From Neolecta irregularis DAH-3 (Eukaryota; Ascomycota; Neolectomycetes; Neolectales; Neolectaceae): a stretch of DNA of 26,150 bases. The notes beneath the pieces were generated by a model. It did no database searches, was not told where the DNA came from, and saw only the letters and a program-made list of their open reading frames with translations. Below are positions 1 through 10,746 of the stretch, in pieces; within the stretch, counting starts at the first letter, position 1; each line of letters starts with the position of its first letter. A program made the translations under genes and the position numbers. The stretch is taken from NCBI GenBank assembly GCA_001929475.1, contig LXFE01000134.1:1-26150 (forward strand). The letters run 5' to 3'.

Positions 1-235
1 TTCGCGGCTGTGCGCCCGCGCCCACCGCCCTCGCGCGCCCGCCCGCCCTGCCGCCCTCGCCCCGCCCCGGCAAGCGCAAGCGTATGTCCCGCACTCCCCC
101 GCGCTCACCCGCAGACCCCGCCGACGACCGCTTCGAGCCCTACAAGCGCAGAGCAGTCGCCAGCCCGTCGCGCACAGCCAGCCCCCGCACAGCCCCTCCC
201 TCAGCCATATCCCCGCCCTCGCGCGCAGACATCCA
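1..235. other. GC-rich, C-biased low-complexity edge
   Basis: This stretch is dominated by C and G with many CGCCC and GCCCG runs, then changes abruptly to AT-rich sequence near position 240-290. The open frames across it are Pro/Arg/Ala-rich with no domain and exist in overlapping frames, so I treat them as compositional artefacts. It may be the end of a repeat that continues outside the window. From here to 1685 I see no gene. Confidence 0.5.
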
Positions 236-624
236 CGACACAAGCAGCGGCTTCCATAGACTGAGTCTCGGGTGACTTCGAGATCGCATATATATTATTT
301 GTATACTATTAGACGTGGCTCACTACTCCACCTCCACCTCCATCCCCCCGCAATGCCCCTCTTTACATGATCCCCAGGATAACCAGCTCCCAACGCTCAA
401 AACTAACCTCGTCCCTATTCATCCTCACTTTTGTCACCGCCGTGCTCACCGTCTCGCTGCCCTCCTTGCTCGCTTGTCCCGCTCGCAAAAAACCGGAAAA
501 TCATCCTCCAGTCCAACAGATACAGGATAACCCCAAAAGAAATGTCGTTCAAGATACTCTGTAGAACTATGTCGGGTTTGTATGGCTTGTTGGAATATCA
601 TTTGTAAATATGATATCATAGAAT

Positions 625-793
625 ACCATTCTATCATACTTGACCATTCTATCATAGTATACCATTCTATCATACTTGACCGTTCTATCATAGTATACCA
701 TTCTATCATACTTGACCATTCTATCATAGTATACCATTCTATCATACTTGACCATTCTATCATAGTATACCATTCTATCCTACTTGACCATTC
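625..793. repeat. 18-bp/36-bp tandem repeat array
   Basis: About nine and a half copies of an 18-bp unit occur head to tail. Two variants alternate strictly: ACCATTCTATCATACTTG and ACCATTCTATCATAGTAT, so the higher-order unit is 36 bp. Single-base variants are seen in the fourth (G for A) and ninth (C for A) units. Because the unit length is a multiple of three and lacks stops in several frames, it creates long repetitive open frames on both strands; these carry no other coding signal. Confidence 0.95.
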
Positions 794-918
794 ATGACAT
801 CATATAATCTGCCTATCAACAAGCTCCGTCCATTTACAAAGAAAGATATAACAGGAAGAATACTAGTTTCTAGGACGATATAATTATCCTGTTCCATAAG
901 CGTGTTTATTGCGTTTAA

Positions 919-1200
919 ATTAGTTTGATTTGATAGTATAGTTTGATAGTGTTTTGAGAGTATATGATATATAGTTTGATAGTTCTTAGTCTGTTGATAG
1001 TTCTTAGTCTGTTTCATAGTTCTTAGTCTGTTTGATAGTTCTTAGTCTGTTTGATAGTTCTTAGTCTGTTTGATAGTACCTTAGTCCGTTTCATACCATC
1101 TTAGTCTGTTTGATAGTTCTTAGTCTGCTTGATAGTCTGTTAGTCCGTTTGATAGTTCTTAGTCTGCTTGATAGTATCTAGTCTTTTGATAGTCTGTTAG
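919..1200. repeat. Degenerate ~19-bp tandem repeat
   Basis: A run of imperfect copies of a unit close to TTTGATAGTTCTTAGTCTG. It is cleanest between about 975 and 1080 and decays on both sides, with variants such as GTCCGTTTCATA. The strand is T/G-rich with few C residues. No gene overlaps it. Confidence 0.85.
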
Positions 1201-1293
1201 ATTGTTTTTGATTCGGTTTCGGGTCCGTAGGTAGTCCGTTGATTGTACCATTTAATTAGTCCTTTCTTTGATTTGTCTCCTTGATAGTCTTAC

Positions 1294-1363
1294 GTCTTGA
1301 GTCTTGAGTCTGAGTCTGAGTCTTGAGTCTGGGTCTGAGTCTTGAGTCTTGAGTCTGAGTCTT
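1294..1363. repeat. GTCTGA/GTCTTGA short tandem repeat
   Basis: Short 6-7 bp units (GAGTCT with or without an extra T) are repeated about ten times in irregular order. This is a third, independent simple-sequence array within 700 bp of the first two. The stretch from here to the SHMT start at 1686 holds nothing I can identify. Confidence 0.8.
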
Positions 1364-1685
1364 ATAGTCTCTTCCTTTGTTTTATAGGTCTGCGTTTTTC
1401 TATCCTTCCCTTTGGAATTATTTCACCGCAAACAAACAGTATTTCATGGTTAATTCAACTCCCCTTGTTTCCAGACCTGTTCAATTGATTATAAACCATG
1501 TTCATAAAACAGTCTGGATTCCCCCGATTATGACACTTCTCCAGATGACTTTGTACTTCTTTTGGTCTTGCGATAGCACTAATTGAAATTCACAGTACTT
1601 TACCCAAATTGTTCAAACCAGATGATTTTTGTTGGAATTTGCAAAGCTCCAAGTAGCCTGATTCGCTTTGTCCAAACCACCAATA

Positions 1686-3481
1686 ATGCTGCCATTGTCT
1701 AAATTTATCAGGGTCATTCCCCGTCTCGCCGACAACAGATCACTCCTAGCGAGGGTATATTTTTCTGTGAAATATTAGTTTACGCAATCAAGAACGCATC
1801 AGCGTTTGCTACCTCTCAATACACCGTACTTGCTCAATCATTCGTGTTGTTTACTTTATCAGCTTCTTGGGGCTTCTTTAACTGAATCGGATCAAGAAAT
1901 CGGATCTATTATCGAAAATGAAAAGAAACGCCAGAGAGAATCTATTGTACTTATCCCCTCAGAAGTATACTTTTCCTGCAGACATTTCCTGACTCCAGAA
2001 TTTTACTTCCAGAGCTGTATTTGATGCCCTTGGATCGCCCATGCAGAATAAATACGCCGAGGGATATCCTGGTGCACGATATTACGGCGGAAATGAGTTC
2101 ATCGATGCCGCTGAGATACTGTGCCAAAAACGGGCTTTGGAAGCATTCGGATTAGACCCTCAAAAATGGGGAGTAAATGTTCAAGGTAGCAATAATTCAC
2201 ACATAGCTGATATAGGCAGCATTGAGTGGTGCACCGGCCAATCTCTATGTTTATCAAGCTGTAATGAAACCCCATGATCGATTGATGGGTTTGGATTTAC
2301 CCCACGGCGGACAGTACGCGGGCTTCCTTTCAAATTTACTGATCAATCAGTCTTTCCCATGGCTACCAAACAGAAAATAAAAAGATTTCGGCTGTTTCGA
2401 CATACTTTGAGACAATGCCCTATCGTTGTGACACTGAAACTGGACTAATTGACTACGACATGTTGGAAAAGACTTCCTTGCTGTTTCGACCAAAAGTCAT
2501 TATTGCTGGAGCAAGCGCTTACTCGAGACTAATTGATTATCCCAGAATGAAAAAGGTACTCGAATCAAAGTTTGGTGCTTACCAAAGATTGCTGAAGCAT
2601 GTGGTGCATACCTAGTATCCGATATGGCACATATTTCTGGTACTACTTGATCGTAGTATGTACTTATTCAAAAGGCATGGTTGCCGCAAAGACTATTCCT
2701 TCACCATTTGAATACTCCGATATTGTAACAACTACCACCCACAAATCACTACGAGGGCCTCGCGGAGCGTTGATATTCTTCCGAAAAGGTCTGAGAAAGA
2801 CGGATAATAAGGGTAATGAAATCATGTACGACCTGGAAAATTCAATCAATTTCTCCGTGTTTCCTAGTCACCAAGGTGGACCGCATGAGAATGTTATTGA
2901 AAGTATTCCCTCTAAAAATCGTTTATTAACTTGTTAGACAGCTATTGCTGTTGCTCTAGGACAAACTATGAAACCAGAATTCAAAGAATATCAGGAAAAA
3001 GTCGTCAAGAATGCCAAAGTTTTGGCTCACAGCATGAATGAACTTGGTTATCGCCTTGTCTCTGGCGGAACAGATACTCACCTAATCTTGATTGATCTTC
3101 GAGATAGCGTATATTCTCTTGTTTTCGTGCTCTTAAATTTAGGGGATCGACGGGGCTCGAGTTGAGCGGATCCTTGAATTGGCAAATATTGCAGCGAATA
3201 AAAATACCGTCCCTGGAGATAAATCTGCGCTGATACCTGGAGGACTTCGTCTGGGAACACCAGCAATGACCACTCGAGGGTTTGAAGGAAATGATTTCGA
3301 AAAGGTCGCGGAATTCATTCATCGAGCCATTGAGATAACAAAGTCTGTACAAAGAAAAAGCGATGCAAAGAAACTCAAGGATTTCAAAGAATATTTGGGA
3401 AATGGGAAACAGGTGGCGGAATTACAAAAATTGAAGCAGGAAGTAATCTCTTACGTCAAAGATATGCCAATTCCTACATAA
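1686..3481 (+). CDS. SHM1: Serine hydroxymethyltransferase, probably mitochondrial
   Basis: Interconverts serine plus tetrahydrofolate with glycine plus 5,10-methylene-tetrahydrofolate; PLP enzyme. Ten exons: 1686-1754, 1793-1825, 1863-1964, 1999-2185, 2220-2313, 2351-2555, 2588-2639, 2675-2902, 2942-3108, 3143-3481. Joined they give 491 residues, the normal family length. Recognisable blocks in order are [50 protein letters not shown], the PLP-lysine motif [14 protein letters not shown] (Lys about 271) and [13 protein letters not shown]. The first about 35 residues are rich in Arg, Ser and Leu without acids at the very start, like a mitochondrial presequence; hence the mitochondrial isozyme is preferred over the cytosolic one. 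Introns are 32-39 nt. All junctions keep frame and restore conserved family sequence, so the gene is intact although no single frame is long. Convergent with the hydantoinase gene downstream. Confidence 0.93.
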
Positions 3482-4116
3482 ACAGACATTAAATAGATAT
3501 AGACCATCAATAAGGCTTAAAATCATGTATACAAATTGATGTTCTCCATGTTTCAAGGGTTATAATAGAGGATCAGAAGCTGGTTTCGGGGATAAATGTC
3601 TCCTTACACCAGTTTACTCATAATGTTATATGACCCTGCGTGATTCCTTACTAGTCTAGGTTGTCACATCTAGGACTAGAAACTATATACTAGACTGCAC
3701 GTATAACATCTAAGGGTTGCAATCTCCGTTACCAAAGTCTGATGAGAAGCACCCTTCGACATCCTTATATACTGACACGAGCAGAAGAATGACATGACTA
3801 CATAATTTATATGAACTGTTCTGTTATACGAATAATGAATCAATCTGAAGGATATTGGAAGGTTCCTATCATTCATGTATTATGCTTTGCTTTTGATAAA
3901 TCGGAGTACCGAAAACTTTGAATATTATAATACGTATTGTCAAACTTGTAGGATTTGCGAAAATCCTTTGCAAAAGTTCGTTTGACTATACCTCGATAGA
4001 TATCCGACCTACGTAGATATGTCTAGGAACCATATTCCTCTATCACGCTTCTAGGCGTCGTATATACGCCAATCGGGTGATATTCAACATCGTCAAAACT
4101 GAGTGTTAGCTCGCTC
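3482..4116. other. Convergent intergenic region
   Basis: This AT-rich interval lies between two 3' ends (SHMT on + and hydantoinase gene 1 on -). Short open frames exist but none resembles a protein family and none can be joined to neighbours with the short-intron grammar used elsewhere. It should hold both polyadenylation regions. I see no RNA gene or repeat in it. Confidence 0.5.
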
Positions 4117-7100
4117 TTACGGCTGAAGGTACCCAAATGCCTTGGGTCCTCCAAAGTCCATTCCTTTTTGCGAATCTGTCCAATGAGGATGAGCTTGAAT
4201 TCCGATCACCGAAACGTTTAATCCATATCGATATTCTGGAGTGCCAATATTATCTCCATTCTGTGAGTCGATTACACAGACTAGATCGGGAACAACAACC
4301 AGCATCTATTAATGAGAGGGTCTCAGCCACACAAATTACCTTATCCTCGCCACAAGGGGATGTATGTTTTACCCACATGTTCTCGTTCTTAAAAGGGATA
4401 GTGACTCGACCATCAAACCTTGTATCGTCTTTATCGGATTCGATGATCACTTCGCCATAGACGTGGCCCTTCCACAATCGACGATCGATATGTACAACCT
4501 TTCCCCTAAAGACAAAACGACTGGATTTTTCCCCTCCACATTCCGCGACAATAGCATCAGCAACAAAATCAATGCTGTTTGTTGTCCTGGCGCATGCTAC
4601 TGCGCGTCCAATCCTCCAGGAAAGAGACATGGTATTTGGAACCACACAGTGCTTGGCATCCTTTCCAAGGAGTGGTCCCAATGCGACACCTACAGAAGAT
4701 CTGTAACTTAGTTGAACAATCAGGTTCGGGAACGTCTACCCCATCTCTGCAAGAGCAGCTCGAAACGCCTTCTCGATCATTTTAGTCGATGTAGCTTCGA
4801 GCATCAACTGATCTCGTCAGGCATACATATGAAAGCACCTGTTACCATCTTATTTCCGTTACCATCTGTCATCAGGGCGGGTAGATAGTGTGTTACATCC
4901 CCCAAAATGCATGGCGTCGTCTGCCACATTGTTGGATAAGCACGACCCATAAAATCACCGTCGAGCACTGGAATATTTGTACATTTTGAAGAGCCAATGG
5001 CAAGCGAATAAAGCCCATTATGCCCACCAATTTCGATTGCAATTATGGCGTCGGGTTCTTTCCCAATGAACGAGTACAGGCTTTTATGTGCTAGGAAGTA
5101 TTCGGGCCCCTGGACACTCTTTAGTAATTTCACAAGTCAGCGTTTGGATACCTTCAATCTTTCCATGGCGATTGTCGGGGAACCCATTCCCCCGCCATGA
5201 GCAATGAGATCACCTTCCGCTAATGATTCAGGTGCAATGATTCGCATAATTGCTCCCTGTCTTATTTGATCTCGAAGGTACAAAAATGTCGTATATGGCG
5301 TTCCACCTCCGCCAGTTCCAAGGATATAACAACCTTGAGTAATCCACTCGAGGTCAGTCTCCGAAATAGTCCACACTCCTTCTTTAACAGTGGGCCTGTA
5401 GCCAAGAATATCCAACGTAGGTGTTTGTATCTCTTGCTTCCCAAGATCCGCTTTTCTATCTGGGGCAAGAGTATCCTGAATAGGCATATCGAACGAACTG
5501 TAAACGGGAACTCTGAACTTTTTACTAAAGTCGAATTCCCCGATACCCTTGATCACAACTCGGACCTTATTGGCAATGTATGGCAACGGGAATGAATCTA
5601 TTTCGGCAATTACGATGGTTTCACGAATTGCTCCGTTCGCGACAACGTTATCGACTACATTTCGCGATAATTGTTCGAGGACCTCCGCCAAGGGAACCTT
5701 ATCTGTGCTGACTACAGTGTCGATGACAGCCGACACCTTGGCCAAAGCAGCTCCAACGGCATTTGCAACTTCATGAAATGGCGGTCGAATAATGCGTGAG
5801 ACGCCTTTGATCGAAGAAGGGGAGATTAAACTGCCCCCTCCCACTAGGAGAACAGGGATATCCTCCGGGGATGTCTTTATTCGATCAATGATCTTTTCCA
5901 AAAGCCTGTTGATTTCGATCTTGTAAGACAGGAAGTACTCCTCAGAGAACCTCCCAGATACCTTGGAAACATCTCCTACCGAAAGGTTATTCTGTATGGC
6001 AACTGCGACATCTGTCGTTGTGATGGTCTCTCCACCAAATACAAGAGCTCTGGTCTCAAGTTCATGACCCACGGAATCAGGACCAACGGAAATCTTGCCG
6101 CTAGACAACTTTCGAACAATGGATCCACCTCCGAGTCCGATACTCTGTACATCAGGCATTGAGAAGTTCATTCGAACTCCCCCAATCGTGGTATACGCCG
6201 CAGCCTGCCGGGGAAGGCCGGTCGGGAGAAGATAACCGACATCGGTTGTAGTTCCGCCTATATCAACGACAATATATGGTTGTTTTTCTCCAGAACCCTC
6301 AGCTGAAAGCAATGCCGCCCCACGCATTGAGTTTGTTGGTCCGCTGTTGAACGTACGAATCGGAAAATTCGCAGCGGCTTCAGCAGAGACTAGAGTTCCA
6401 TCATTTTGGGTGAGATACACCGGGCAATCGAGATTGAGAGCCTTGATTGCATGCTGGAAAGAAATAATTGTTCTTCTTGCAAATTGAAGGATTGAAGCGT
6501 TTAGGATTGAGGCGTTCTCGCGTTCAAGATATCCGAGATTGGCAACTATGTCAGTTAAGTCGGTTCACTGCCAGTAAAGTCCTACCTTCATATGATTTCA
6601 CAACTTTCGCGTCGGGCATCTCTTTCATAACAATTCGAGCAGCCTCATCTTCCTGAGAATGATTGATTGGGGAAAATACTCCCATGATTACTATATTCTG
6701 GAGTTTTCGTGCTTTCATTTCAAGTACATGATTTCGAATTTCTTCTTCATTCAGTTCTTTGATCAATTCGCCGTCAACTTAGCCATAAGTATCACAAAGA
6801 AGGACAAATCCAGTACCTTGATATCCTCCATCGACATAAGCATAATAACCGCAAATAAGATTTGCCAAATTTTCCGGGAAATCGATGAACGGGTGGTTAA
6901 ACCGTGTATACGGCCCGCATAATCGAATGATACCGACCGGAGCAAGTCTTCTTTCATCTTGTTCGATGACGGCATTAATGAAGTGCTTTCGTTAGCTTAC
7001 AAATGAGCACAACGACGTACCGTCGTGCCAATTACCACGGCATTTATTGAGCTCGCTTTGACCTCCGGGCATTTTGAAAACAAGGCCTTGATTGCAACCT

Positions 7101-7251
7101 GAATCCCTGAAGAAACATCCTTGGTTGTCGCTGTTTTGTACCACGCAAGAATGCCGCGATCGGCATCATTGAGCTTCAGCGGATTAATCAACACAGAATC
7201 CGTGTTCGTTCCACCGACATCAACTCCGATTCGAAGATTCATACTCATCAT
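4117..7251 (-). CDS. Hydantoinase/oxoprolinase-DUF917 fusion protein, copy 1
   Basis: Eight exons on the minus strand: 7251-7021, 6985-6817, 6777-6586, 6545-5152, 5118-4846, 4807-4740, 4706-4340, 4305-4117. They give 960 residues, the usual size of the fungal fusion. The N-terminal part is a Hydant_A_N/Hydantoinase_A (HyuA, 5-oxoprolinase-like) ASKHA-type ATPase region: first phosphate motif GVDVGGTNTDSV at residues 9-20 and second VVDIGGTTTDVGYL near 290. From about residue 595 (DLEWITQGCYILGTGGGG) it is a DUF917 domain, ending GTPEYRYGLNV...GGPKAFG. The family includes ATP-dependent openers of cyclic amides (hydantoins, 5-oxoproline); the true substrate is not evident. Start chosen at the first ATG of MMSMNLRIG; two further ATGs lie within four codons. 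Introns are 33-40 nt. Divergent from the NCS1 permease gene. No broken motif seen. Confidence 0.9.
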
Positions 7252-8283
7252 GCGAAACTCTTCACCGAAAGTGAGGGATTTTAAAGCCACGTTCAACTAT
7301 CAGGAAATCTCGGTCTGCAGAAGGTCGATCTCTATCAGCGGTCTCGACAGGTCTCGACAGGCCCATGCAAACCAGCTACTATCGCTTCTTCCTCTTTCTT
7401 AGTACTTTCTAACTTAAAAATGTTCCAAAAACAAGACTCGAGTCAAACATTTTGATTTTGATGTTCAGACCCCAGATCATCAAGAAGTCAGGCTACGCAG
7501 TCTCTGACGGGGCTGTTTGGGACTAAATACCCCTTTTTAATTCCTTCATACAGAATTCATCTTCTATCGCGAGAAGGAAAATTATTAGCATATCCGCGTC
7601 TGTTCGCCTGACTGCAAATATAGCCGAAATGATTTGGATGAGCAATAAGCTCTGTCTGGAAACCAGCTTCCATCACTAGTCATTTCAGTTTTCCTATTTT
7701 CATCTTTCTAGTGTTTTTGTCCAATTTGGCTGACCCATTGACCATAATTTTATCTTATCGCTCTAGAACCTTGAATCTAAAATCTAGGGACATAATAAGC
7801 AAAATTCAATGACCTACGCTACTAACTTTACGACCAAGAATTTTGGTACTCCATCCCCTTAAAAAATGGCGATCGGATCAAAATTAGATGGATTGAATAG
7901 TATATTCCCACCCAGAAGCCGCTTGAAAGCGCCAACAAGCTAGCCTCTGGTAGCAAATTGTGAAACAGTTAGGGCATTCCGCCTAGTACAATCATCTGAT
8001 CCCAGCAAGTTGGCCAATTGAGTGTTCGATTTCGCACTTTTTCGTTGGTCTCAATCAAAAGGCTAGGATCCTTTAGCGCTTTTTGTCCCACTTGTTCAGC
8101 CGAACGAACTTTGGTACTTGAAAATCCTACATGCTGAAACTAAATAAACATCCTGGGATAATCCATGCCGAAGGCAATAGGGAGGGACATAGACTTATAA
8201 ATGAAGGTTCTGAGTCTTATTGGTCCTGCCAGATACAAAGCAAATCGGACCATGTCCTTGTCCCAGTACATTTGTCTGTTGGC
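7252..8283. promoter_or_regulatory. Shared divergent promoter region (hydantoinase 1 / permease)
   Basis: About 1 kb separates the two divergent start codons. No family-like coding sequence is visible in it. At 7750-7759 it carries TTATCTTATC, which on the minus strand reads as two directly adjacent GATA boxes (GATAAGATAA) matching the HGATAR consensus of fungal nitrogen regulators of the AreA/NIT2 class. That fits genes for use of a secondary nitrogen source, but the regulator link is inferred from the motif alone. An in-frame ATG at 8131 could lengthen the permease N-terminus. Confidence 0.4.
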
Positions 8284-10445
8284 ATGGATTTTTATATTAA
8301 CTGCATCAGGCGATTCGCTGAGTTTAAACAGAAGATTGAACTTCATGGAGACGAGAGTCGACATGAGCAAACAGATCAATGGGTTCAAAATTGACTTGGT
8401 CAATTTTCGTTGATTTCGGTTAGGCGAATAGAGACCTTATTCCACTTCCTTCTGATCGTCGAACCTGGAAGTGGTTTGAGTACTTTGGATACTGGAGCAT
8501 CACCTCCTTGAATGGTTTTAGTGCTCTAATAGTTGGATTGATATGGTAGTTACCGGTTGGCAAACCCCAAATGCATACTTGGGGCTGGGACTTTCCGTAG
8601 GTCAAACTATAACCATCATTATTGTCGGTCGGCTCTTTATCTCCTTTTTTGCAACCCTCAACGGTATCTATCTAGTAACTGGAACGTTCTCATATGCAGG
8701 CATGGTCGGCACGAGATGGCATATTGGTTAGTACTGCCTAATCTAACAAGTCTCATTCTCAAGGTTATTCTATCTCGAACAGGTACACCTGGGGTCTTCG
8801 TGGTGCTTTCTTTCCACTCCTTCAGCGAATATTTATGGTAAAGATTATATGTTCGTTGTTAACTTCTCAGACATTCATTTGGAACGCCGTTCAATGCTGG
8901 AACGGGGGACGTCTTATTACGTATATCTAGGCAAATCTTTATGCTGACCCGAAGAGTCTGTGTATCCGCAATTTGGCCCAGCTTTGCCAAAATCAAGAAT
9001 ACTTTGCCAGAAAGTGCTCATATGACAACTGTTCAGTTGATTGGGTTTACATTGTTTTGGTTCCTTAGTTTGCCGATGTTGTGGATTCCTCCAGAAAAGT
9101 TCAAGCGACCTTTTGCAATTGTTGCAGTATATGTTATTATCGTCATGCTTGCGATTACAGGATGGTCAGTAGGGAGAGCAGGTGGCCAAGCAGGGAAACT
9201 CTTGACCCAGGGTATTTTGATCCTTGGAAGAGCTAATGCTAGGCTCTAATCTCAAACCGGATCAATCGGCGACTTGGTTGATGTTGACGGGTATAACCCA
9301 AATGCTTGGTAGCGTTGGTGATTTTTCCAGCCTGAAAATCCACTTATATCGCAGCTGCTGGTATTACGAATCAGCCAGATTATGCTCGCTTTACCGAAAA
9401 ACCTCAGAACCAAGTAATTGGTCAGACACTTAGTGTATACATGTAAAAATCCGAGTTTGTCTAATTATATTAAGCTTGTCGTCACTGGAACCTTGGTTAG
9501 TTTTCTAGGCCTTGTCACCACAGCGAATTGTCAAACTATCTACGGTGAAATTATCTGGAACCCACCAGATCTCATGATGAAAATGATGGACGATGGCAAA
9601 GGGGGCTTTTGGGCTCGGGTTGCAGTGTTCTTTGCAGCTTTTGGATTTGCACTTGCATCTATGTTTGAAAACGTCTCCGGGAACGCGGTTCGTAAATCTT
9701 TATTAAAAGAGTATAGCTGATATCTCGCAGTTCTCGGGCGGATTTGATCTTGCTGGTATACTCCCGAAATACATCGACATTCATAGAGTAAGGCTGCTTT
9801 TTTTGTTTATCAGGTTAATTATGCAGGGCGCCATAATCACATTTATCATCTGCTGGGTAGTTCAACCATGGCAACTTATCAACAGTGCTACCACATTTCT
9901 TAATGTTCTTTCGTCATATTCTGTCTTCTTGGCTCCGTTGATCGGGATTATGTGCTGCGATTATTTTATAGTTCGCAGGCAAAAGATCAAACTCTCGGAT
10001 CTCTACAGTCCATTGCACAGCATCTACTGGTTCAGGAATGGCATGAACTGGCGCTGTGTTCCGGCCTGGATTGTTGGATGGGCTTTAACACTCCCAGGCT
10101 TCATAGCCACTGTTCAACCCAAGTTTAAAGTGGGTGTTGCCTTTATGAGGCTCTTTTATCTTGCTTTCTTTATTGGTAATGCCGTCCTGTAATCATTGAA
10201 TCTGATAAATAGGATTTCTCTTTAGTGGTGGTGTTTTCTATCTCCTCAATTGCATATTTCCCCCCGAAGGTCTTGGCAAGATCGATGAAATAGATGTATA
10301 TGGAACTTTTACTGAGAAAGAAGCAGCAAAAGTGGGTGTAGTTCCCTTGACCAGGATTGGATGTATCACTGTAACTGGCGAAAAAGCAGACAGTATGGAT
10401 CGTCCTTTGAGGGATACCAAGAATCCGTCGGTTCTTGAGCTTTAA
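8284..10445 (+). CDS. NCS1 family permease (Fur/uracil-uridine-allantoin type)
   Basis: Multi-pass plasma-membrane symporter of the nucleobase-cation-symport-1 family. Thirteen exons: 8284-8382, 8424-8514, 8550-8663, 8700-8726, 8764-8837, 8871-8920, 8955-9211, 9243-9317, 9355-9434, 9475-9687, 9731-9787, 9827-10175, 10213-10445, together 572 residues, normal for the family. Family blocks appear in order: WANRDLIPLPSDRRTW, QTPNAYLGLGLSVGQT, ATLNGMVGTRWHIG, NRYTWGLRGAFFPLLQR, SAIWPSF, NTLPESAHMTT, NQPDYARFTEKP, VQPWQLINSATTFLNVLSSY, CDYFIVRRQKIKLSDLY. The tail after the last membrane segment is hydrophilic. ATG 8284 gives a typical short N-terminus; an in-frame ATG at 8131 is possible but its extension is not family-like. 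Introns are 31-43 nt, and three (8664-8699, 8838-8870, 9788-9826) are multiples of three without stops. Substrate cannot be fixed from sequence; the neighbouring hydantoinase suggests a hydantoin, allantoin or related compound. Confidence 0.92.
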
Positions 10446-10746
10446 CATTGATAGTTGTTTGTATTACAATTTCCTTTTATAAGGCCTCCTATATATGTAT
10501 GGGTGCTGGCTCGTCTCGTTATTAGCTTACATTCAACGACCGCTGACTACCATTGATTCTTTGCTTTAAGATGTATTTTCAATCAATTGGTGGATTCCTT
10601 TAAACTAATATCGTGAGGGTCCTGTAAAATGCTTAATTTTTCTGTACAAAACTATGATCGCAGGCAGTCTCTGATTATACTTCCCTCTTGACTGGAGGTA
10701 GGCTTACTATGATACAGAGCAGAAACCTTTACACCATATATCGCAC
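10446..10746. other. Convergent intergenic region
   Basis: About 300 bp between the permease stop and the PAN2 stop, which face each other. AT-rich, no open frame of note and no repeat seen. It presumably carries the two 3' ends. Confidence 0.5.

Noticed and set aside
10-275. Overlapping Pro/Arg-rich open frames at the left edge
   Set aside because: A consequence of C-rich composition; no start context, domain or splice pattern.
446-797. Open frames through the 18-bp repeats encoding repeated MIEW or HSII peptides
   Set aside because: They occur in several frames and on both strands because the unit length is a multiple of three; no other coding feature supports them.
625-1200. CRISPR-like array
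   Set aside because: Repeats are contiguous with no unique spacers, and the gene content is eukaryotic.
1686-3481. SHMT as a frameshifted pseudogene
   Set aside because: Every apparent frame break coincides with a 32-39 nt GT-AG segment whose removal restores conserved family sequence and a normal 491-residue protein.
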